From the NCBI GenBank assembly GCA_029959905.1, contig JASCNZ010000006.1:1-64000 (forward strand): DNA of 64,000 bases, read 5' to 3'. Positions 1-10,284 of this stretch are shown piece by piece. The number at the start of each line of letters is the position of its first letter. Position 1 is the first letter of the stretch. This DNA comes from Microbacteriaceae bacterium PS02344. Lineage in GTDB: Bacteria > Actinomycetota > Actinomycetes > Actinomycetales > Microbacteriaceae. The position numbers were made by a program, and so were the translations under genes. A model generated the notes under the pieces. The model had not been told where the DNA came from and ran no database searches. It saw only the letters and a list, made by a program, of their open reading frames with translations.

Positions 1-118
1 GTTTCGGCGGCCATAGCGTGAGGGAAACGCCCGGTTACATTCCGAACCCGGAAGCTAAGCCTCACAGCGCCGATGGTACTGCAGGGGGGACCCTGTGGGA
101 GAGTAGGACACCGCCGGA
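1..118 (+). rRNA. rrf: 5S ribosomal RNA
   Basis: The first ~118 bases match an actinobacterial 5S rRNA. The 5' end GTTTCGGCGG pairs with CCGCCGGAC at the 3' end, and the conserved internal CCGAACCCGGAAGCTAAG lies near 44-61. The 16S and 23S genes of the same operon would lie upstream, outside the window. The 5' boundary may be cut by a base or two. Confidence 0.95.
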
Positions 119-130
119 CTTCTTTTAGAA

Positions 131-162
131 CGAAAAGCCACCCAGTGTTGGGTGGCTTTTCG
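131..162 (+). terminator. rRNA operon terminator hairpin
   Basis: A perfect 14-bp stem (CGAAAAGCCACCCA paired with its complement) with a GTGT loop follows the 5S gene by 12 nt. The TTTT in the right arm gives it the look of an intrinsic terminator. It probably ends the rRNA operon and, read backwards, could also stop the IclR gene transcript. Confidence 0.85.
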
Positions 163-220
163 TCGTTAACGGCGCCTGCGATGCGCGCGTCGGCGACATC
201 GCAAGCGACCACTGCTCGCA

Positions 221-1006
221 TCATCGCGATAGGCGCGCCTGCAGGACGGATGCCGTCGAACGCACGGCATCCGCCAGCTCCTCCTCGGTGTTCGCCGACC
301 CGGCCCAAGTCACCGCCACGGCCGCGACCGGCCACCCCGTGTGGTCGCGGACGACAGCGCCGACGGATCGCAGGCCGTCGGCCACCTCGCTGTCCTCGGT
401 CGCATAGCCGCGTGCGCGGACCTCGCGCAGCACCTCGCGCAGGGCCTGCGGCGTGCGCGGGCCGACCCCCGTACGATCCGGAAAGGACGACGCGCTCGGG
501 TACAGGGCGCGCACCTGCTCACGGGGGAGCGCGGCGAGCATCGCACGTCCGCTCGCAGTGAGGTGCGCGGGAAGCCGCACGCCCACGTCGGTGACCAGCG
601 CCGTGCGTCGAGGAGCGCGCTCCTCGACGATGTACAGCACGTCGCCCCCGCTCATGACCGCGAGGTGCGCGCTCTCGCCGAGACGATCGGAGAGCGCGGC
701 GACCAGGGGGCGTCCGAGGCGGGCGAGGGGCTGCTGCCGGGCGTATCCTCCGGCCAGCTCGAACGCCGAGGTGCCGAGCCCCCACCGGCGGTCCTCCTGG
801 AGGTGCAGCACGAACCCGTGAGCCGCCATGGCGGCGAGCAGGTGGTAGACGCTCGACCGCGGCAGCCCGAGCTCGCGCGCGATCGCCGAGGCGGCGACGG
901 GGGCGGGGCGCGCCGCCAGGTAGCGCAGGATGCGCAGCGTCTGGTCGGCTGCCGGAACTTGCGGGGCGCCGGACGAGGCATCCGATATGTCTGAGATCAC
1001 AGACAC
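221..1006 (-). CDS. IclR family transcriptional regulator (hut locus)
   Basis: About 261 aa. An N-terminal winged helix-turn-helix (SAIARELGLPRSSVYHLLAAM) is followed by the IclR ligand-binding domain with the family's LPAHLTASGRAMLAAL and RARGYATEDSE segments. It is divergent from hutH, so it is the likely regulator of histidine degradation, with an intermediate such as urocanate as a plausible effector (inferred). Start is uncertain. GTG at 1006 (or 1000) gives a normal family length; an in-frame ATG at 1060 would overlap the hutH start codon and leave no promoter space. Confidence 0.85.
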   Translation of the reverse strand: MSVISDISDASSGAPQVPAADQTLRILRYLAARPAPVAASAIARELGLPRSSVYHLLAAMAAHGFVLHLQEDRRWGLGTSAFELAGGYARQQPLARLGRPLVAALSDRLGESAHLAVMSGGDVLYIVEERAPRRTALVTDVGVRLPAHLTASGRAMLAALPREQVRALYPSASSFPDRTGVGPRTPQALREVLREVRARGYATEDSEVADGLRSVGAVVRDHTGWPVAAVAVTWAGSANTEEELADAVRSTASVLQARLSR

Positions 1007-1058
1007 AGGATGCCACGCGACGCCCTCGCGGACCACCGTGCGGGTGTGGAATCGAGTC

Positions 1059-2612
1059 ATGAGTGAAACATCCGTCGTCGTCGGCGCTGCACCGCTGTCC
1101 ATCGCCGAGGTCGTCGCCGTCGCGCGTCGCGGAGCGCACGTGGACGTCGCCGCCGAGGCCCTCGCCCGCGTCGCCGAGACGCGATCGGTCATCGACGGGC
1201 TCGCCGCCGATCCGCACCCGCACTACGGCGTCTCGACCGGGTTCGGCGCACTCGCGACGACCTTCATCGCCTCCGACCGGCGGCTGCAGCTGCAGGCCAG
1301 CCTGATCCGTTCGCACGCTGCGGGCACCGGAGCCGAGGTCGAGGCAGAGGTCGTGCGGGGACTCCAGCTGCTACGCCTACAGACCCTCGCCTCCGGACGC
1401 ACCGGCGTGCGGCCCGTCGTCGTCGAGACGTATGCGGCCCTGCTGAACGCCGGCATCGTGCCGATCGTGCGCGAGTACGGTTCGCTCGGATGCTCGGGCG
1501 ACCTCGCCCCGCTCGCACACATCGCGCTGGCTGCGATGGGCGAAGGAGAGGTACGGGTGCGTGACAGCGAGGGGCGACTCGGCGACGCGCAGCCGGCATC
1601 CGACGCTCTGGCCGCAGCCGGCGTCGCACCTGTCGTTCTCGTCGAGAAAGAGGGGCTCGCCCTCATCAACGGCACCGACGGGATGCTCGGCATGCTCGTG
1701 CTCGCACTGCACGACCTCGACGACCTGCTCGTCACCGCCGATGTCGCCGCCGCGATGTCGATCGAATCGCAGCTCGGCACCGATGCCGTGTTCGCGGCCG
1801 ACCTCATGGCGCTCCGCCCGCAGGCGGGTCAGGCGACCTCGGCGGCGAACCTCCGCGCCTTCCTCGGCGACTCGCCGATCGTGCACAGCCACAAGGGACC
1901 GGAGGACGGTCGTGTGCAGGACGCCTATTCGCTGCGGTGCTCGCCGCAGGTGCACGGCGCCGCTCGCGACACCGCGGGCTACGCCACCTCCATCGCCCAC
2001 CGCGAACTCGCCTCGGTCGTCGACAACCCCGTCATCACTCTCGACGGACGCATCGAGTCGAACGGCAACTTCCACGGCGCGCCGGTGGCCGCTGTGCTCG
2101 ACTTCCTCGCGATCTCGGTGGCCGACGTGGCCTCGGTGTCGGAGCGACGCACCGATCGCGCGCTCGACCCGGCGCGCAACCGCGGCCTGCCGCCGTTCCT
2201 CGCCGACGAGGTGGGCGTCGACTCCGGGCTCATGATCGCGCAGTACGCGGCGGCCGGGATCGTGTCGGAGCTGAAGCGCCTCGCCGTCCCGGCATCCGTC
2301 GACTCCATCCCCTCGTCGGCGATGCAGGAGGACCACGTCTCGATGGGCTGGGCCGCGGCACGCAAGCTGCGGCGCGCGATCGACGGGCTCGCACGCGTGC
2401 TCGCGATCGAGATTCTCACCGGCGCCCGGGCGCTCGACCTGCGGGCGCCCCTGCAGCCCGGCGCGGCGACCGGGGCCGTGCGCGACCTCGTGCGCACGGT
2501 GGCCGGAGGCCCCGGCCCCGACACCTTCCTCTCTCCCGACATGGAGGCCGTGACCGCACTCGTGCAGTCCGGCGCCATCGCCCGCATCGCGAAGGAGCAT
2601 GCACATGACTGA
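1059..2612 (+). CDS. hutH: histidine ammonia-lyase
   Basis: 517 aa, normal length. The enzyme deaminates L-histidine to trans-urocanate, the first step of the cytoplasmic hut pathway. The MIO-forming tripeptide lies in [14 protein letters not shown] at about residues 141-154. It is Cys-Ser-Gly rather than Ala-Ser-Gly, which the family signature allows. [11 protein letters not shown] near residue 56 is the other conserved active-site stretch. Start chosen at ATG 1059 because the family begins near here; upstream in-frame ATGs lie in the regulator. The 3' end overlaps hutU by 8 nt, so the two are translationally coupled. Confidence 0.96.
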   Translation: MSETSVVVGAAPLSIAEVVAVARRGAHVDVAAEALARVAETRSVIDGLAADPHPHYGVSTGFGALATTFIASDRRLQLQASLIRSHAAGTGAEVEAEVVRGLQLLRLQTLASGRTGVRPVVVETYAALLNAGIVPIVREYGSLGCSGDLAPLAHIALAAMGEGEVRVRDSEGRLGDAQPASDALAAAGVAPVVLVEKEGLALINGTDGMLGMLVLALHDLDDLLVTADVAAAMSIESQLGTDAVFAADLMALRPQAGQATSAANLRAFLGDSPIVHSHKGPEDGRVQDAYSLRCSPQVHGAARDTAGYATSIAHRELASVVDNPVITLDGRIESNGNFHGAPVAAVLDFLAISVADVASVSERRTDRALDPARNRGLPPFLADEVGVDSGLMIAQYAAAGIVSELKRLAVPASVDSIPSSAMQEDHVSMGWAAARKLRRAIDGLARVLAIEILTGARALDLRAPLQPGAATGAVRDLVRTVAGGPGPDTFLSPDMEAVTALVQSGAIARIAKEHAHD

Positions 2613-4296
2613 CTCGACGGCACGCACGACCGCACCCGCCACCCTCACCGACCACGACCGCCGCATCCGCGCCGCTCGCGGCAATCAGCGCACCGCCAAG
2701 AGCTGGGGTGCCGAAGCCGCGAAGCGCATGCTCATGAACAACCTCGACCCCGAGGTCGCCGAGCATCCCGAGAGCCTCGTCGTCTACGGCGGCACCGGGC
2801 GGGCGGCGCGCAGCTGGGAGGCGTACGACGCGATCGTGCGCACGCTCGACGAGCTCGAGCCCGACGAGACCCTGCTGGTGCAGTCGGGCAAGCCGGTCGG
2901 AGTGTTCCGCACGCACGAGTGGGCACCGCGCGTGCTCATCGCCAACTCCAACCTGGTCGGCGACTGGGCGACCTGGCCCGAGTTCCGCCGGCTCGAAGAG
3001 CTGGGACTGATGATGTACGGCCAGATGACCGCGGGGTCGTGGATCTACATCGGCACGCAGGGCATCCTGCAGGGCACCTACGAGACGTTCGCCGCGGTCG
3101 CCCGATCGCTCGGACGCGAATCGTTGCGGGGCACGCTCACGCTGACGGGCGGAGCCGGGGGTATGGGCGGTGCGCAGCCGCTGGCGGTGACCATGAACGA
3201 GGGCACGGTGCTGATCGTCGACGTGGACGAGTCGCGCCTCGCTCGCCGGGTCGAGCACGGCTACCTCGACGAGTACACGACCGACCTCGATGCGGCCGTC
3301 GCGCGGGCGCTGGCCGCGAAGGAGGCCGGGGAGGCGCTCTCGGTGGGCGTCGTCGGGAATGCGGCCGAGGTGTTCCCCGAACTGCACCGACGCGGCATCC
3401 CGATCGACATCGTCACCGACCAGACCAGCGCGCACGACCCGCTCGCCTACCTGCCCGTCGGCGTGCCGGTCGCGGAGTGGAAGGCCGAGGCGGAGCGCGA
3501 CCCCGAGAGCTTCACGCGTCGCTCGCGGGAGTCGATGGCGCAGCACGTCGCGGCGATGGTCGCCTTCCAGGATGCCGGGGCCGCGGTCTTCGACTACGGC
3601 AACTCGATCCGCCGCGAGGCGGAGCTCGGCGGATTCGACCGTGCCTTCGCGTTCCCCGGATTCGTGCCCGCGTACATCCGCCCGCAGTTCGAAGAGGGGC
3701 GGGGGCCGTTCCGCTGGGCCGCGCTCTCGGGCGACCCCGAGGACATCGCGAAGACCGACCGCGCCATCGCCGAGCTGTTCCCCGACGACACCGCTCTGCA
3801 CCGCTGGCTCGAGAAGGCCGGGGAGAAGGTGCACTTCGAGGGTCTGCCGGCGCGCATCTGCTGGCTCGGCTACAAAGAGCGTCACCTGGCCGGGCTGAAG
3901 TTCAACGAGATGGTCGCGTCGGGCGAGCTCTCGGCGCCGATCGTGATCGGTCGCGACCACCTCGACTCGGGGTCGGTCGCCTCGCCCTACCGCGAGACGG
4001 AGGCCATGAAGGACGGCTCCGACGCCATCGCCGATTGGCCCCTGTTGAACGCGCTGCTGAACACCTCGTCGGGGGCGTCGTGGGTCTCGTTGCACCACGG
4101 CGGCGGCGTGGGCATCGGCCGGTCGATCCACGCCGGTCAGGTCACCGTCGCCGACGGCACCGAGCTCGCCGCGCAGAAGCTCGAGCGGGTGCTCACGAAC
4201 GACCCCGGCACCGGGGTCATGCGTCACGTCGACGCCGGGTACGACCACGCCCGAGAGGTCGCGCGCGACCGCGGTCTGAACATCCCGATGCTCTGA
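2605..4296 (+). CDS. hutU: urocanate hydratase
   Basis: 563 aa. It converts urocanate to 4-imidazolone-5-propionate using tightly bound NAD+. Visible family features are [16 protein letters not shown] near the start, [19 protein letters not shown] (NAD binding) and [19 protein letters not shown] around the conserved cysteine. AAGGAG at 2592-2597 sits 7 nt before ATG 2605; the in-frame ATG at 2599 would be only 1 nt from it, so 2605 is preferred. It lies inside the end of hutH, as expected for one transcript. Confidence 0.96.
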   Translation: MTDSTARTTAPATLTDHDRRIRAARGNQRTAKSWGAEAAKRMLMNNLDPEVAEHPESLVVYGGTGRAARSWEAYDAIVRTLDELEPDETLLVQSGKPVGVFRTHEWAPRVLIANSNLVGDWATWPEFRRLEELGLMMYGQMTAGSWIYIGTQGILQGTYETFAAVARSLGRESLRGTLTLTGGAGGMGGAQPLAVTMNEGTVLIVDVDESRLARRVEHGYLDEYTTDLDAAVARALAAKEAGEALSVGVVGNAAEVFPELHRRGIPIDIVTDQTSAHDPLAYLPVGVPVAEWKAEAERDPESFTRRSRESMAQHVAAMVAFQDAGAAVFDYGNSIRREAELGGFDRAFAFPGFVPAYIRPQFEEGRGPFRWAALSGDPEDIAKTDRAIAELFPDDTALHRWLEKAGEKVHFEGLPARICWLGYKERHLAGLKFNEMVASGELSAPIVIGRDHLDSGSVASPYRETEAMKDGSDAIADWPLLNALLNTSSGASWVSLHHGGGVGIGRSIHAGQVTVADGTELAAQKLERVLTNDPGTGVMRHVDAGYDHAREVARDRGLNIPML

Positions 4297-4344
4297 CCGC
4301 GCGTTCGGCCTTCCACGATCCCTCGCGCCTGAGAGGCTGATGCC

Positions 4345-5535
4345 ATGACCCTGCTGATCACGAACATCGGCGAACTGACGACGAACGCGCCGAGTGCGGA
4401 CGCGTCGGACGATCGCACCGGCACGCTGCACGAGGCAGCGGTGCTCGTCGAGGGCGGACGGATCGCATGGGTGGGGTCGGCAGCGGATGCTCCGGACGCC
4501 TCCGCCGTCGACGAGATCGTGGATGCGGCCGGCCGTGCCGTGATCCCCGGGTTCGTCGACAGCCACAGCCACCTCGTGTTCGGCGGCGACCGCGCCGTGG
4601 AGTTCGAGGAGCGGATGGCGGGCCGGAAGTACGCGGCCGGAGGCATCCGCTCCACCGTCGCGGCGACCCGCGCCGCGACCGACGACGAGTTGCGGCGTCG
4701 CCTGCGGGGGTTCATCGACGAGATGCGCGCGCAGGGCACGACCACCGTCGAGATCAAGAGCGGCTACGGCCTGAGCGTCGCCGACGAGGAGCGGCTCGTG
4801 CGGCTCGCCGCCGAGGTCACGCCGGAGGTGACGTTCCTGGGTGCCCATGTCGTGCCGGCCGAGTACGCCGACCGCGCGGAGGAGTACGTCGACCTCGTCG
4901 TCGGGCCGATGCTCGACGCCTGCGCGCCGCACGCCCGGTGGGTCGACGTGTTCTGCGAGACGGGCGCGTTCACGGTCGCGCAGTCGCGCCGCGTGCTGGA
5001 GGCGGGGGTCGCGCGGGGGCTTGCGCCGCGCGTGCATGCGAGCCAGCTCGGGCCGGGGGAGGGCATCGCACTCGCGGTCGAGCTGGGAGCGGCGTCCGTC
5101 GACCATGGAACCTATCTGACCGAGGCCGACGTCACGGCGCTCGCCGCATCCGACACGGTGCTCACTCTGCTGCCGGGTGTCGAGTTCTCGACCCGCCAGC
5201 CCTACCCGGATGCGCGTCGGCTCATCGACGCCGGGGTGACCGTCGCGCTCGCCTGCGACACGAATCCGGGGTCGAGCTTCACGTCGTCGATGCCGTTCTG
5301 CATCGCCATCGCCGTGCGCGACATGGGCATGACGCCCGCCGAGGCCGTATGGGCGGCGACCGCCGGGGGAGCGCGCGCGCTGCGCCGCGACGACGTGGGC
5401 GTGATCGCGCCCGGTGCACGCGCCGACCTCGTGCTGCTCGACGCCCCGACGCGCATCCATCTGGCCTACCGCCCCGGCGTGCCCCTGGTCGCCCAGGTGT
5501 GGAAGGACGGTGTCGCGGCCGGCATCCGTCTCTGA
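4345..5535 (+). CDS. hutI: imidazolonepropionase
   Basis: 396 aa amidohydrolase that opens the imidazolone ring to N-formimino-L-glutamate, the third hut step. The metal ligands DSHSH are at about residues 72-76, followed by the substrate-binding [19 protein letters not shown], a YGLS motif, [11 protein letters not shown] and ACDTNPGSS. It begins 48 nt after hutU on the same strand. Neither hutG nor hutF, which would finish the pathway, follows it. Confidence 0.96.
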   Translation: MTLLITNIGELTTNAPSADASDDRTGTLHEAAVLVEGGRIAWVGSAADAPDASAVDEIVDAAGRAVIPGFVDSHSHLVFGGDRAVEFEERMAGRKYAAGGIRSTVAATRAATDDELRRRLRGFIDEMRAQGTTTVEIKSGYGLSVADEERLVRLAAEVTPEVTFLGAHVVPAEYADRAEEYVDLVVGPMLDACAPHARWVDVFCETGAFTVAQSRRVLEAGVARGLAPRVHASQLGPGEGIALAVELGAASVDHGTYLTEADVTALAASDTVLTLLPGVEFSTRQPYPDARRLIDAGVTVALACDTNPGSSFTSSMPFCIAIAVRDMGMTPAEAVWAATAGGARALRRDDVGVIAPGARADLVLLDAPTRIHLAYRPGVPLVAQVWKDGVAAGIRL

Positions 5536-5563
5536 CCGCTCGCGCAGACGACGCGCGGGGAGG

Positions 5564-6124
5564 TCAGAGGGAGGCGAGGACGGCGGCCGTGTCGGAGACG
5601 GTGATCTGCGGCGGATAGAGGCCCATCACCTGCAGCGCCGCCGCGTGATTCTCGGCCGTCGACCCGGCGCACGCATCCGCCGCGATGGTCACGTGAGCGC
5701 CGGCATCCGCGGCGGCCAGCGCGGTCGAGATCACACAGCAGTCCGTCGCGACCCCGGCGAGCACCACGTGCGCACCGTGGCCGACCACGGCCTCGATCTC
5801 GGCTCCCCACTTGCCGAATGTCGGCAGGTCCACGGTCGGATGCGGCGACAGCCCGGCCGCCTCGGGAACGAGATCGAAGAGCGGATGCTCGGCCGGCTGG
5901 TCCGCGAAGGGCCACGCCGCGAAGTACTCGCCCCACGACGTCGAGCGGTCGGCCGTCGGCATCCACCGCGTCACGATCACCCGGTCGCCGAACGCCGCGG
6001 CCAAGCGCGTGATGCGAGGCATCGCCTCGGCGAAGAAGGGCGACCCCCAGGCCGACTCGGGCGAGGCGAAGATCGCCTGCGGATCGATGACGACGAGCCA
6101 GGGGCGCGCGCCGGCGTCGCTCAC
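5564..6124 (-). CDS. isochorismatase-family cysteine hydrolase
   Basis: 186 aa. The family's Asp-Lys-Cys triad is visible as D14 (VVIDPQAIF), K105 (TFGKWGAE) and C130 (GVATDCCVIST). Members cleave amides such as nicotinamide, carbamoylsarcosine or N-carbamoyl compounds; the substrate here is unknown. The start is GTG 6124, whose GTGA overlaps the TGA stop of the permease, so both come from one message. Together they may take up and hydrolyse an N-heterocyclic or ureido compound (inference). It is convergent with hutI, 28 nt away. Confidence 0.85.
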   Translation of the reverse strand: MSDAGARPWLVVIDPQAIFASPESAWGSPFFAEAMPRITRLAAAFGDRVIVTRWMPTADRSTSWGEYFAAWPFADQPAEHPLFDLVPEAAGLSPHPTVDLPTFGKWGAEIEAVVGHGAHVVLAGVATDCCVISTALAAADAGAHVTIAADACAGSTAENHAAALQVMGLYPPQITVSDTAAVLASL

Positions 6125-7563
6125 GCCTGCTCCTGCCGCCGGATCTTCCCGGCGCGGGCGAAGAACGTCACGAGGAACGACAGCACGAGCGCGACGAAGA
6201 CGCCGAGATTGGCGTAGGCGAAGTCGCCCTCCGTTCCGCCGACGAGGAACAGCAGATAGCCCTGCCAGTTGTTCCACGGTGCGGCGTCGGCGAAGCCGTT
6301 GAGCACCAGGCCCCAGCCGATGATGCTCGCGACGACCATGGTGACGATCGACGTGACGTCCCAGGCCCCGTAGCGTCCGCGTGCGTCGAACAGCGCGGCC
6401 TCGTCGTAGTCCTTCCGGCGGCGAAGGATGTCGGCGATCAGGATGCCCGCCCACGAGGCGAGCGGAACGCCGAGCGTGATGAGGAAGCTCTGGAACGGTC
6501 CGAGGAAGTCGGTCGAGAAGAACACCACGAAGATGGTCCCGGCGGTGAGGATCGCGCCGTCGATCGCCGCTGCGGACGGGCGGGGGATGCGGATGCCCAG
6601 GCTGAGCAGCGTCAGGCCGGAGGAGTAGATGCCGAGCACGGCGCCCGAGACGAGCGCCAGCACCGCCGTGAGCAGGAAGGGCACGAGCACCCAGGCGGGC
6701 AGGATCGTTGCGAGCGCGCCGATCGGGTCGACCTGCACGGCCGCGAAGAGGTCGTCGTTCGAGCCGGCGAGCAGCAGACCGAAGACGACGAGCAGCACCG
6801 GGGCGACCGAGCCGCCGATGGTGTTCCACGCGACGATCGCCCCGTCGGAGGCGGTGCGCTCCTGGTAGCGCGACCAGTCGGCGGCGATGTTGATCCATCC
6901 CAGACCGAACCCGGTCATGACCATCACGAGCGCTCCGATGACCTGTCCGACCCCGCCGTCGGGCCGCGCGAGCACGGCGTCGATGTCGATCTGGCCGGCG
7001 GCGAGCACGACGTACAGGATCGTCACGGCGCCCGTGATCCAGGTGAGCACCGACTGCATCTTCATGATGGTGTGGTAGCCGAGCACGGATGCCGCGACGA
7101 TGAGCGCCGCGACGATGACGGTCGCCGCGATCTTCAGGGCGATGCTGTCGCCGTCGCCGCCGAGCTGCGTGATGATCGTCGCCGTGGCGAGCACCGCCAT
7201 GATCGCGAGGAACGTCTCCCACCCGATCGAGGTGAGCCACGACACGATGCCGGGCACCTTCTGCCCGTGCACGCCGAACGCCGCGCGCGACAGCACCATC
7301 GTGGGTGCCGAGCCGCGCTTGCCGGCGATCGCGATGAGCCCGCACAGCAGGAACGACACGACGATGCCGATGACCGAGACGATCGTCGCCTGCCAGAACG
7401 AGATGCCGAAGCCCAGCACGAACGAGCCGTACGACATGCCGAACACCGACACGTTCGCGGCGAACCACGGCCAGAACAGATCGCGCGGCTTCGCCGTGCG
7501 CTCGGATTCGGGGATGATCTCGATGCCGGCGCGCTCGATGAGGCCGGGCGGGGTCTGCGTCAT
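6121..7563 (-). CDS. NCS1-family purine/cytosine-type permease
   Basis: 480 aa with about 12 hydrophobic segments. The N-terminus (IEIIPESERTAKPRDLFWPW followed by AANVSVFGMSYGS) is typical of the cytosine/purine permease family, and PTMVLSRAAFGVHGQKVP is the family loop after TM2-3. Proton- or sodium-coupled import of a nucleobase-like substrate is the family role. It is first in a two-gene operon with the cysteine hydrolase. Start ATG 7563 has GAGAGG just upstream and a CAGGAT hexamer 6 nt before it, so leaderless initiation is also possible. Confidence 0.88.
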   Translation of the reverse strand: MTQTPPGLIERAGIEIIPESERTAKPRDLFWPWFAANVSVFGMSYGSFVLGFGISFWQATIVSVIGIVVSFLLCGLIAIAGKRGSAPTMVLSRAAFGVHGQKVPGIVSWLTSIGWETFLAIMAVLATATIITQLGGDGDSIALKIAATVIVAALIVAASVLGYHTIMKMQSVLTWITGAVTILYVVLAAGQIDIDAVLARPDGGVGQVIGALVMVMTGFGLGWINIAADWSRYQERTASDGAIVAWNTIGGSVAPVLLVVFGLLLAGSNDDLFAAVQVDPIGALATILPAWVLVPFLLTAVLALVSGAVLGIYSSGLTLLSLGIRIPRPSAAAIDGAILTAGTIFVVFFSTDFLGPFQSFLITLGVPLASWAGILIADILRRRKDYDEAALFDARGRYGAWDVTSIVTMVVASIIGWGLVLNGFADAAPWNNWQGYLLFLVGGTEGDFAYANLGVFVALVLSFLVTFFARAGKIRRQEQA

Positions 7564-7620
7564 CCTCTCATCCTGGCACCGCGGGCGCGCGCGGGGAACG
7601 CCGCCGCACGATCGTGACGC

Positions 7621-8904
7621 TCAGGAGCGGAAGAAGGCCTCGGCCGTGCGCGTGAGGTCGTGCAGGTCGGAGACGCCGGCGAGTTCGCGGGCCGAGTGCA
7701 TCGACAGGATCGGGATGCCCACGTCGACCGTGCGGATGCCGAGCCGGGTCGCCGTGATCGGGCCGATGGTCGAGCCGCAGGGCACGGAGTTGTTCGACAC
7801 GAACTCCTGCGTCGCCACCCCGGCGCGCTCGCACCATTCGTGCCACGCGGCGGAGCCGACGGCATCCGTGGCGTAGCGCTGGTTGGCATTGAGCTTGAGG
7901 ATGGGGCCCGAGCCCAGGACCGGCTGCACGACGGGGTCGTGCTTGCCCACGTAGTTGGGGTGCACCGAGTGGCCGACGTCGCTCGACAGGCACCACGACG
8001 AGGCGAAGGAACGGCGGCGCTCCGAGGCGTCGGCGCCGAGGCCGTCGGAGATGCGCCCGAGCACGTCTTCGAGGAAGGGGCCCGCGGCGCCGGAGCGGGA
8101 GCTCGACCCCAGCTCTTCGTGGTCGAAGGCGGCGAGCACGGCGATGGGGCCGCCTGCTCCGCCGTCGTGCGCGGCGAGTGCGACGACGCCCGCATGCACC
8201 GAGGCCAGATCGTCGAGGCGACCGGAGGCGAAGAACGCGTCGTCCTTGCCGAAGACGGCGCCGCGCGCGGTGTCGGCGACGACGACGTCGTAGCCGCGGA
8301 TGCCGGCCGCGTCGACCCCGGCCGATGCGGCGAGCTCGCCCAGCAGGTCGGCCTCGGTCGGATCGCCCAGGCCCCACACCGGCTGCGTCTCGGTCTGCTT
8401 GTCGAGGGCGAGCCCGGAGTTGGCGGTGCGATCGAGATGGATGGCGAGCTGCGGGAGCCGCAGCAGGGCGTCGGTCTGCGCGAGCACGACGCGCCCGTCG
8501 GCGAGGGCGAGGCGCCCGGCGAGACGCAGCTCGCGGTCGAGCCACGAGTTCAGCAGCGGACCGCCGTAGACCTCGACGCCGGCCTGCAGCCACCCGCGGG
8601 TGCCGATCGTCGGCTGCGGCTTGAGCTTGAACCCCGGGGAGTCGGTGTGTGCGCCGAAGACGTGCACGGGGGTGGTGGGCGACGCATCCGTCGGCACGAC
8701 CCAGGCGATCGCCGCACCGTCGCGCACCACGACGAAGCGCCCGCCGGCGGGCGCGGGCCAGGCGTCCTCCTCGGCCAGCCGGGTGAAGCCCGCGTCCTCG
8801 AGGCGACGGGCGACCTCGGCCGCCGCGTGGTAGCTCGAGGGGGAGGCGGCGACGAAGTCGGCGAGGTCCTCGGCGTGGGCGAGGGCGACCGGGGTGACGG
8901 GCAT
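7621..8904 (-). CDS. apeB: M18 family aminopeptidase
   Basis: 427 aa. Zinc aminopeptidase of the aspartyl-aminopeptidase family. VFGAHTDSPGFKLKPQP near residues 82-98 carries the H-x-D metal ligands, AAFDHEELGSSS the catalytic Glu pair, and SNNSVPCGSTIGPI the C-terminal signature. Family members release N-terminal, often acidic, residues from peptides. The start is ATG 8904, preceded by AGGAAGG; a TACGCT -10 box lies about 30 nt further upstream (8937-8942). Probably monocistronic and divergent from the dehydrogenase gene. Confidence 0.93.
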   Translation of the reverse strand: MPVTPVALAHAEDLADFVAASPSSYHAAAEVARRLEDAGFTRLAEEDAWPAPAGGRFVVVRDGAAIAWVVPTDASPTTPVHVFGAHTDSPGFKLKPQPTIGTRGWLQAGVEVYGGPLLNSWLDRELRLAGRLALADGRVVLAQTDALLRLPQLAIHLDRTANSGLALDKQTETQPVWGLGDPTEADLLGELAASAGVDAAGIRGYDVVVADTARGAVFGKDDAFFASGRLDDLASVHAGVVALAAHDGGAGGPIAVLAAFDHEELGSSSRSGAAGPFLEDVLGRISDGLGADASERRRSFASSWCLSSDVGHSVHPNYVGKHDPVVQPVLGSGPILKLNANQRYATDAVGSAAWHEWCERAGVATQEFVSNNSVPCGSTIGPITATRLGIRTVDVGIPILSMHSARELAGVSDLHDLTRTAEAFFRS

Positions 8905-9075
8905 GGGGGGCCTTCCTGCAGACGGGTTCCCTTCGAGCGTACCCGCGCCGTCGCGCGCGGTCGCGAGGTGAACAGCGGCTGAACACTCGTGCGTCGTGGG
9001 TCGTGACGGCGATGCGGCTGGGAAAGTCGAACGAGGAGCGGACGCCGCGCTCCGCGCCGGAGGAGGGCAAGCGAG

Positions 9076-10242
9076 ATGGGGACGATGCTCACGCGCCCGC
9101 CCGGCCATCGACGCGACATCGTGCTGCGACCCGCGGCGACGGCCATGGTGCTGCTGGCCGCGGGGCACCCGCACGAGACGATCGCCGTGCCCGGCGTCGC
9201 GCTCGGCGAGGAGGACGTGCTCGTCGCGGTCGAGCTGTCGACGGTGTGCCGCGCGGATGCCGAGGCCGCCCGCGGAGCGCGACGCGCGTCGACCCCGGTG
9301 GTCCTGGGTCATGAGAGCGTCGGGCGCATCATCGCCCTCGGTGATGCCGGGGCGATGGCCGTCGACGGGTCGCCGCTGCGCATCGGCGACCGCGTGGTGT
9401 GGTCGGCCACCGTGTCGTGCCGGCAGTGCGACCGCTGCCTGTGCGGTCGGCCCCAGTCGTGTCGGTCCGCCACGCGCTACGGCGAGGAGCGGGTCGCCGC
9501 CGATCGCGAGCTCGCCGGGGCCTTCGCCAGCCATGTGCAGCTTCGCCCCGGCACCGCCGTCGTGCGGGTGCCCGAGACCCTTCCCGCCGCTGTGCTCGCT
9601 CCGGCGGCGTGCGCGACCGCCACCGCGTGGGCCGCGGTCGCCCGGGTGCGCAGGCATCGCGACCTCGGCGGGACCCGCGTGCGGGTGCACGGTGCGGCTC
9701 TGCTCGGACTCACCGTCGCGGCGATCGCCGTCGAACTCGGCGCGGTCGTCGACGTGCGCGACCCCCACGCCGAGCGTCGCGCGCGCGCCCGCGACTTCGG
9801 CGCGACGGGCTTCGACGGAGAACCGGACGCCGTGATCCACACCGCGGGGCCGGTGACCGCGGCCACGGTCGAGGCCGTGGCCGACGGCGGGGTCGTCGTC
9901 GTCGTCGGCGGGGATGCGCGAGACGCCGATTCCCCTGCCGCTGCTCCCGCCGCAGGTCGCAAGACCGGCGATGGCGCGCCCGACGCCGACGCAGCGGACC
10001 TCGCCGTCCTCGCTCTCGACGTCGCGCGCCTCTCCGCGCGCAGCACGACGATCGCCGGCATGCAGGGCAGCACCGCCGGGGACCTCGCCGACGCGGTCGC
10101 CTTCCTCGCGGGCCGGGGTCGCGCCTATCCGTTCGCGGACGTGGTGGGCTCGATCGTGCCGCTCGCGGCCGTGGACGCCGCGCTCGCCGCAGCGACCGAA
10201 CCAGGGGCGCCCCTACGGATCGGCCTGGTGCCCGGCCCCTGA
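9076..10242 (+). CDS. zinc-binding alcohol dehydrogenase family protein
   Basis: 388 aa MDR dehydrogenase. Catalytic zinc residues: C58 (STVCRADAE) and H79-E80 (VLGHESVGR). Structural zinc knuckle: C115, C118, C121 and C129. The SPLRIGDRVVWSATVSC arrangement resembles the phosphonate-catabolism-associated dehydrogenase group, but no phn gene is nearby. The nucleotide-binding turn GAALLGLTVAAIAVE lacks the usual GxGxxG, and a Ser/Ala/Asp-rich insertion lies near residues 285-310. The substrate is unknown and cofactor binding may be altered. GGAGGAGGG precedes ATG 9076. Confidence 0.75.
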   Translation: MGTMLTRPPGHRRDIVLRPAATAMVLLAAGHPHETIAVPGVALGEEDVLVAVELSTVCRADAEAARGARRASTPVVLGHESVGRIIALGDAGAMAVDGSPLRIGDRVVWSATVSCRQCDRCLCGRPQSCRSATRYGEERVAADRELAGAFASHVQLRPGTAVVRVPETLPAAVLAPAACATATAWAAVARVRRHRDLGGTRVRVHGAALLGLTVAAIAVELGAVVDVRDPHAERRARARDFGATGFDGEPDAVIHTAGPVTAATVEAVADGGVVVVVGGDARDADSPAAAPAAGRKTGDGAPDADAADLAVLALDVARLSARSTTIAGMQGSTAGDLADAVAFLAGRGRAYPFADVVGSIVPLAAVDAALAAATEPGAPLRIGLVPGP

Positions 10243-10284
10243 GCCGTGCGGCCTCTCGGCGACATGGCTCGGGGGCCGGGAACG

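Noticed and set aside
1491..1500. Cys-Ser-Gly instead of Ala-Ser-Gly in the HutH active site
   Set aside because: The known family signature allows Cys at this position, so it is not evidence of inactivation.
2416..5460. 1014-codon open frame on the minus strand opposite hutU and hutI
   Set aside because: Shadow frame of very GC-rich coding DNA; low-complexity Arg/His/Gly protein with no domain, fully antisense to two certain genes.
7621..9840. Aminopeptidase as a 739-aa protein with an extra N-terminal domain
   Set aside because: The added 312 codons are antisense to the dehydrogenase gene and the divergent promoter region; ATG 8904 has a good ribosome-binding site.
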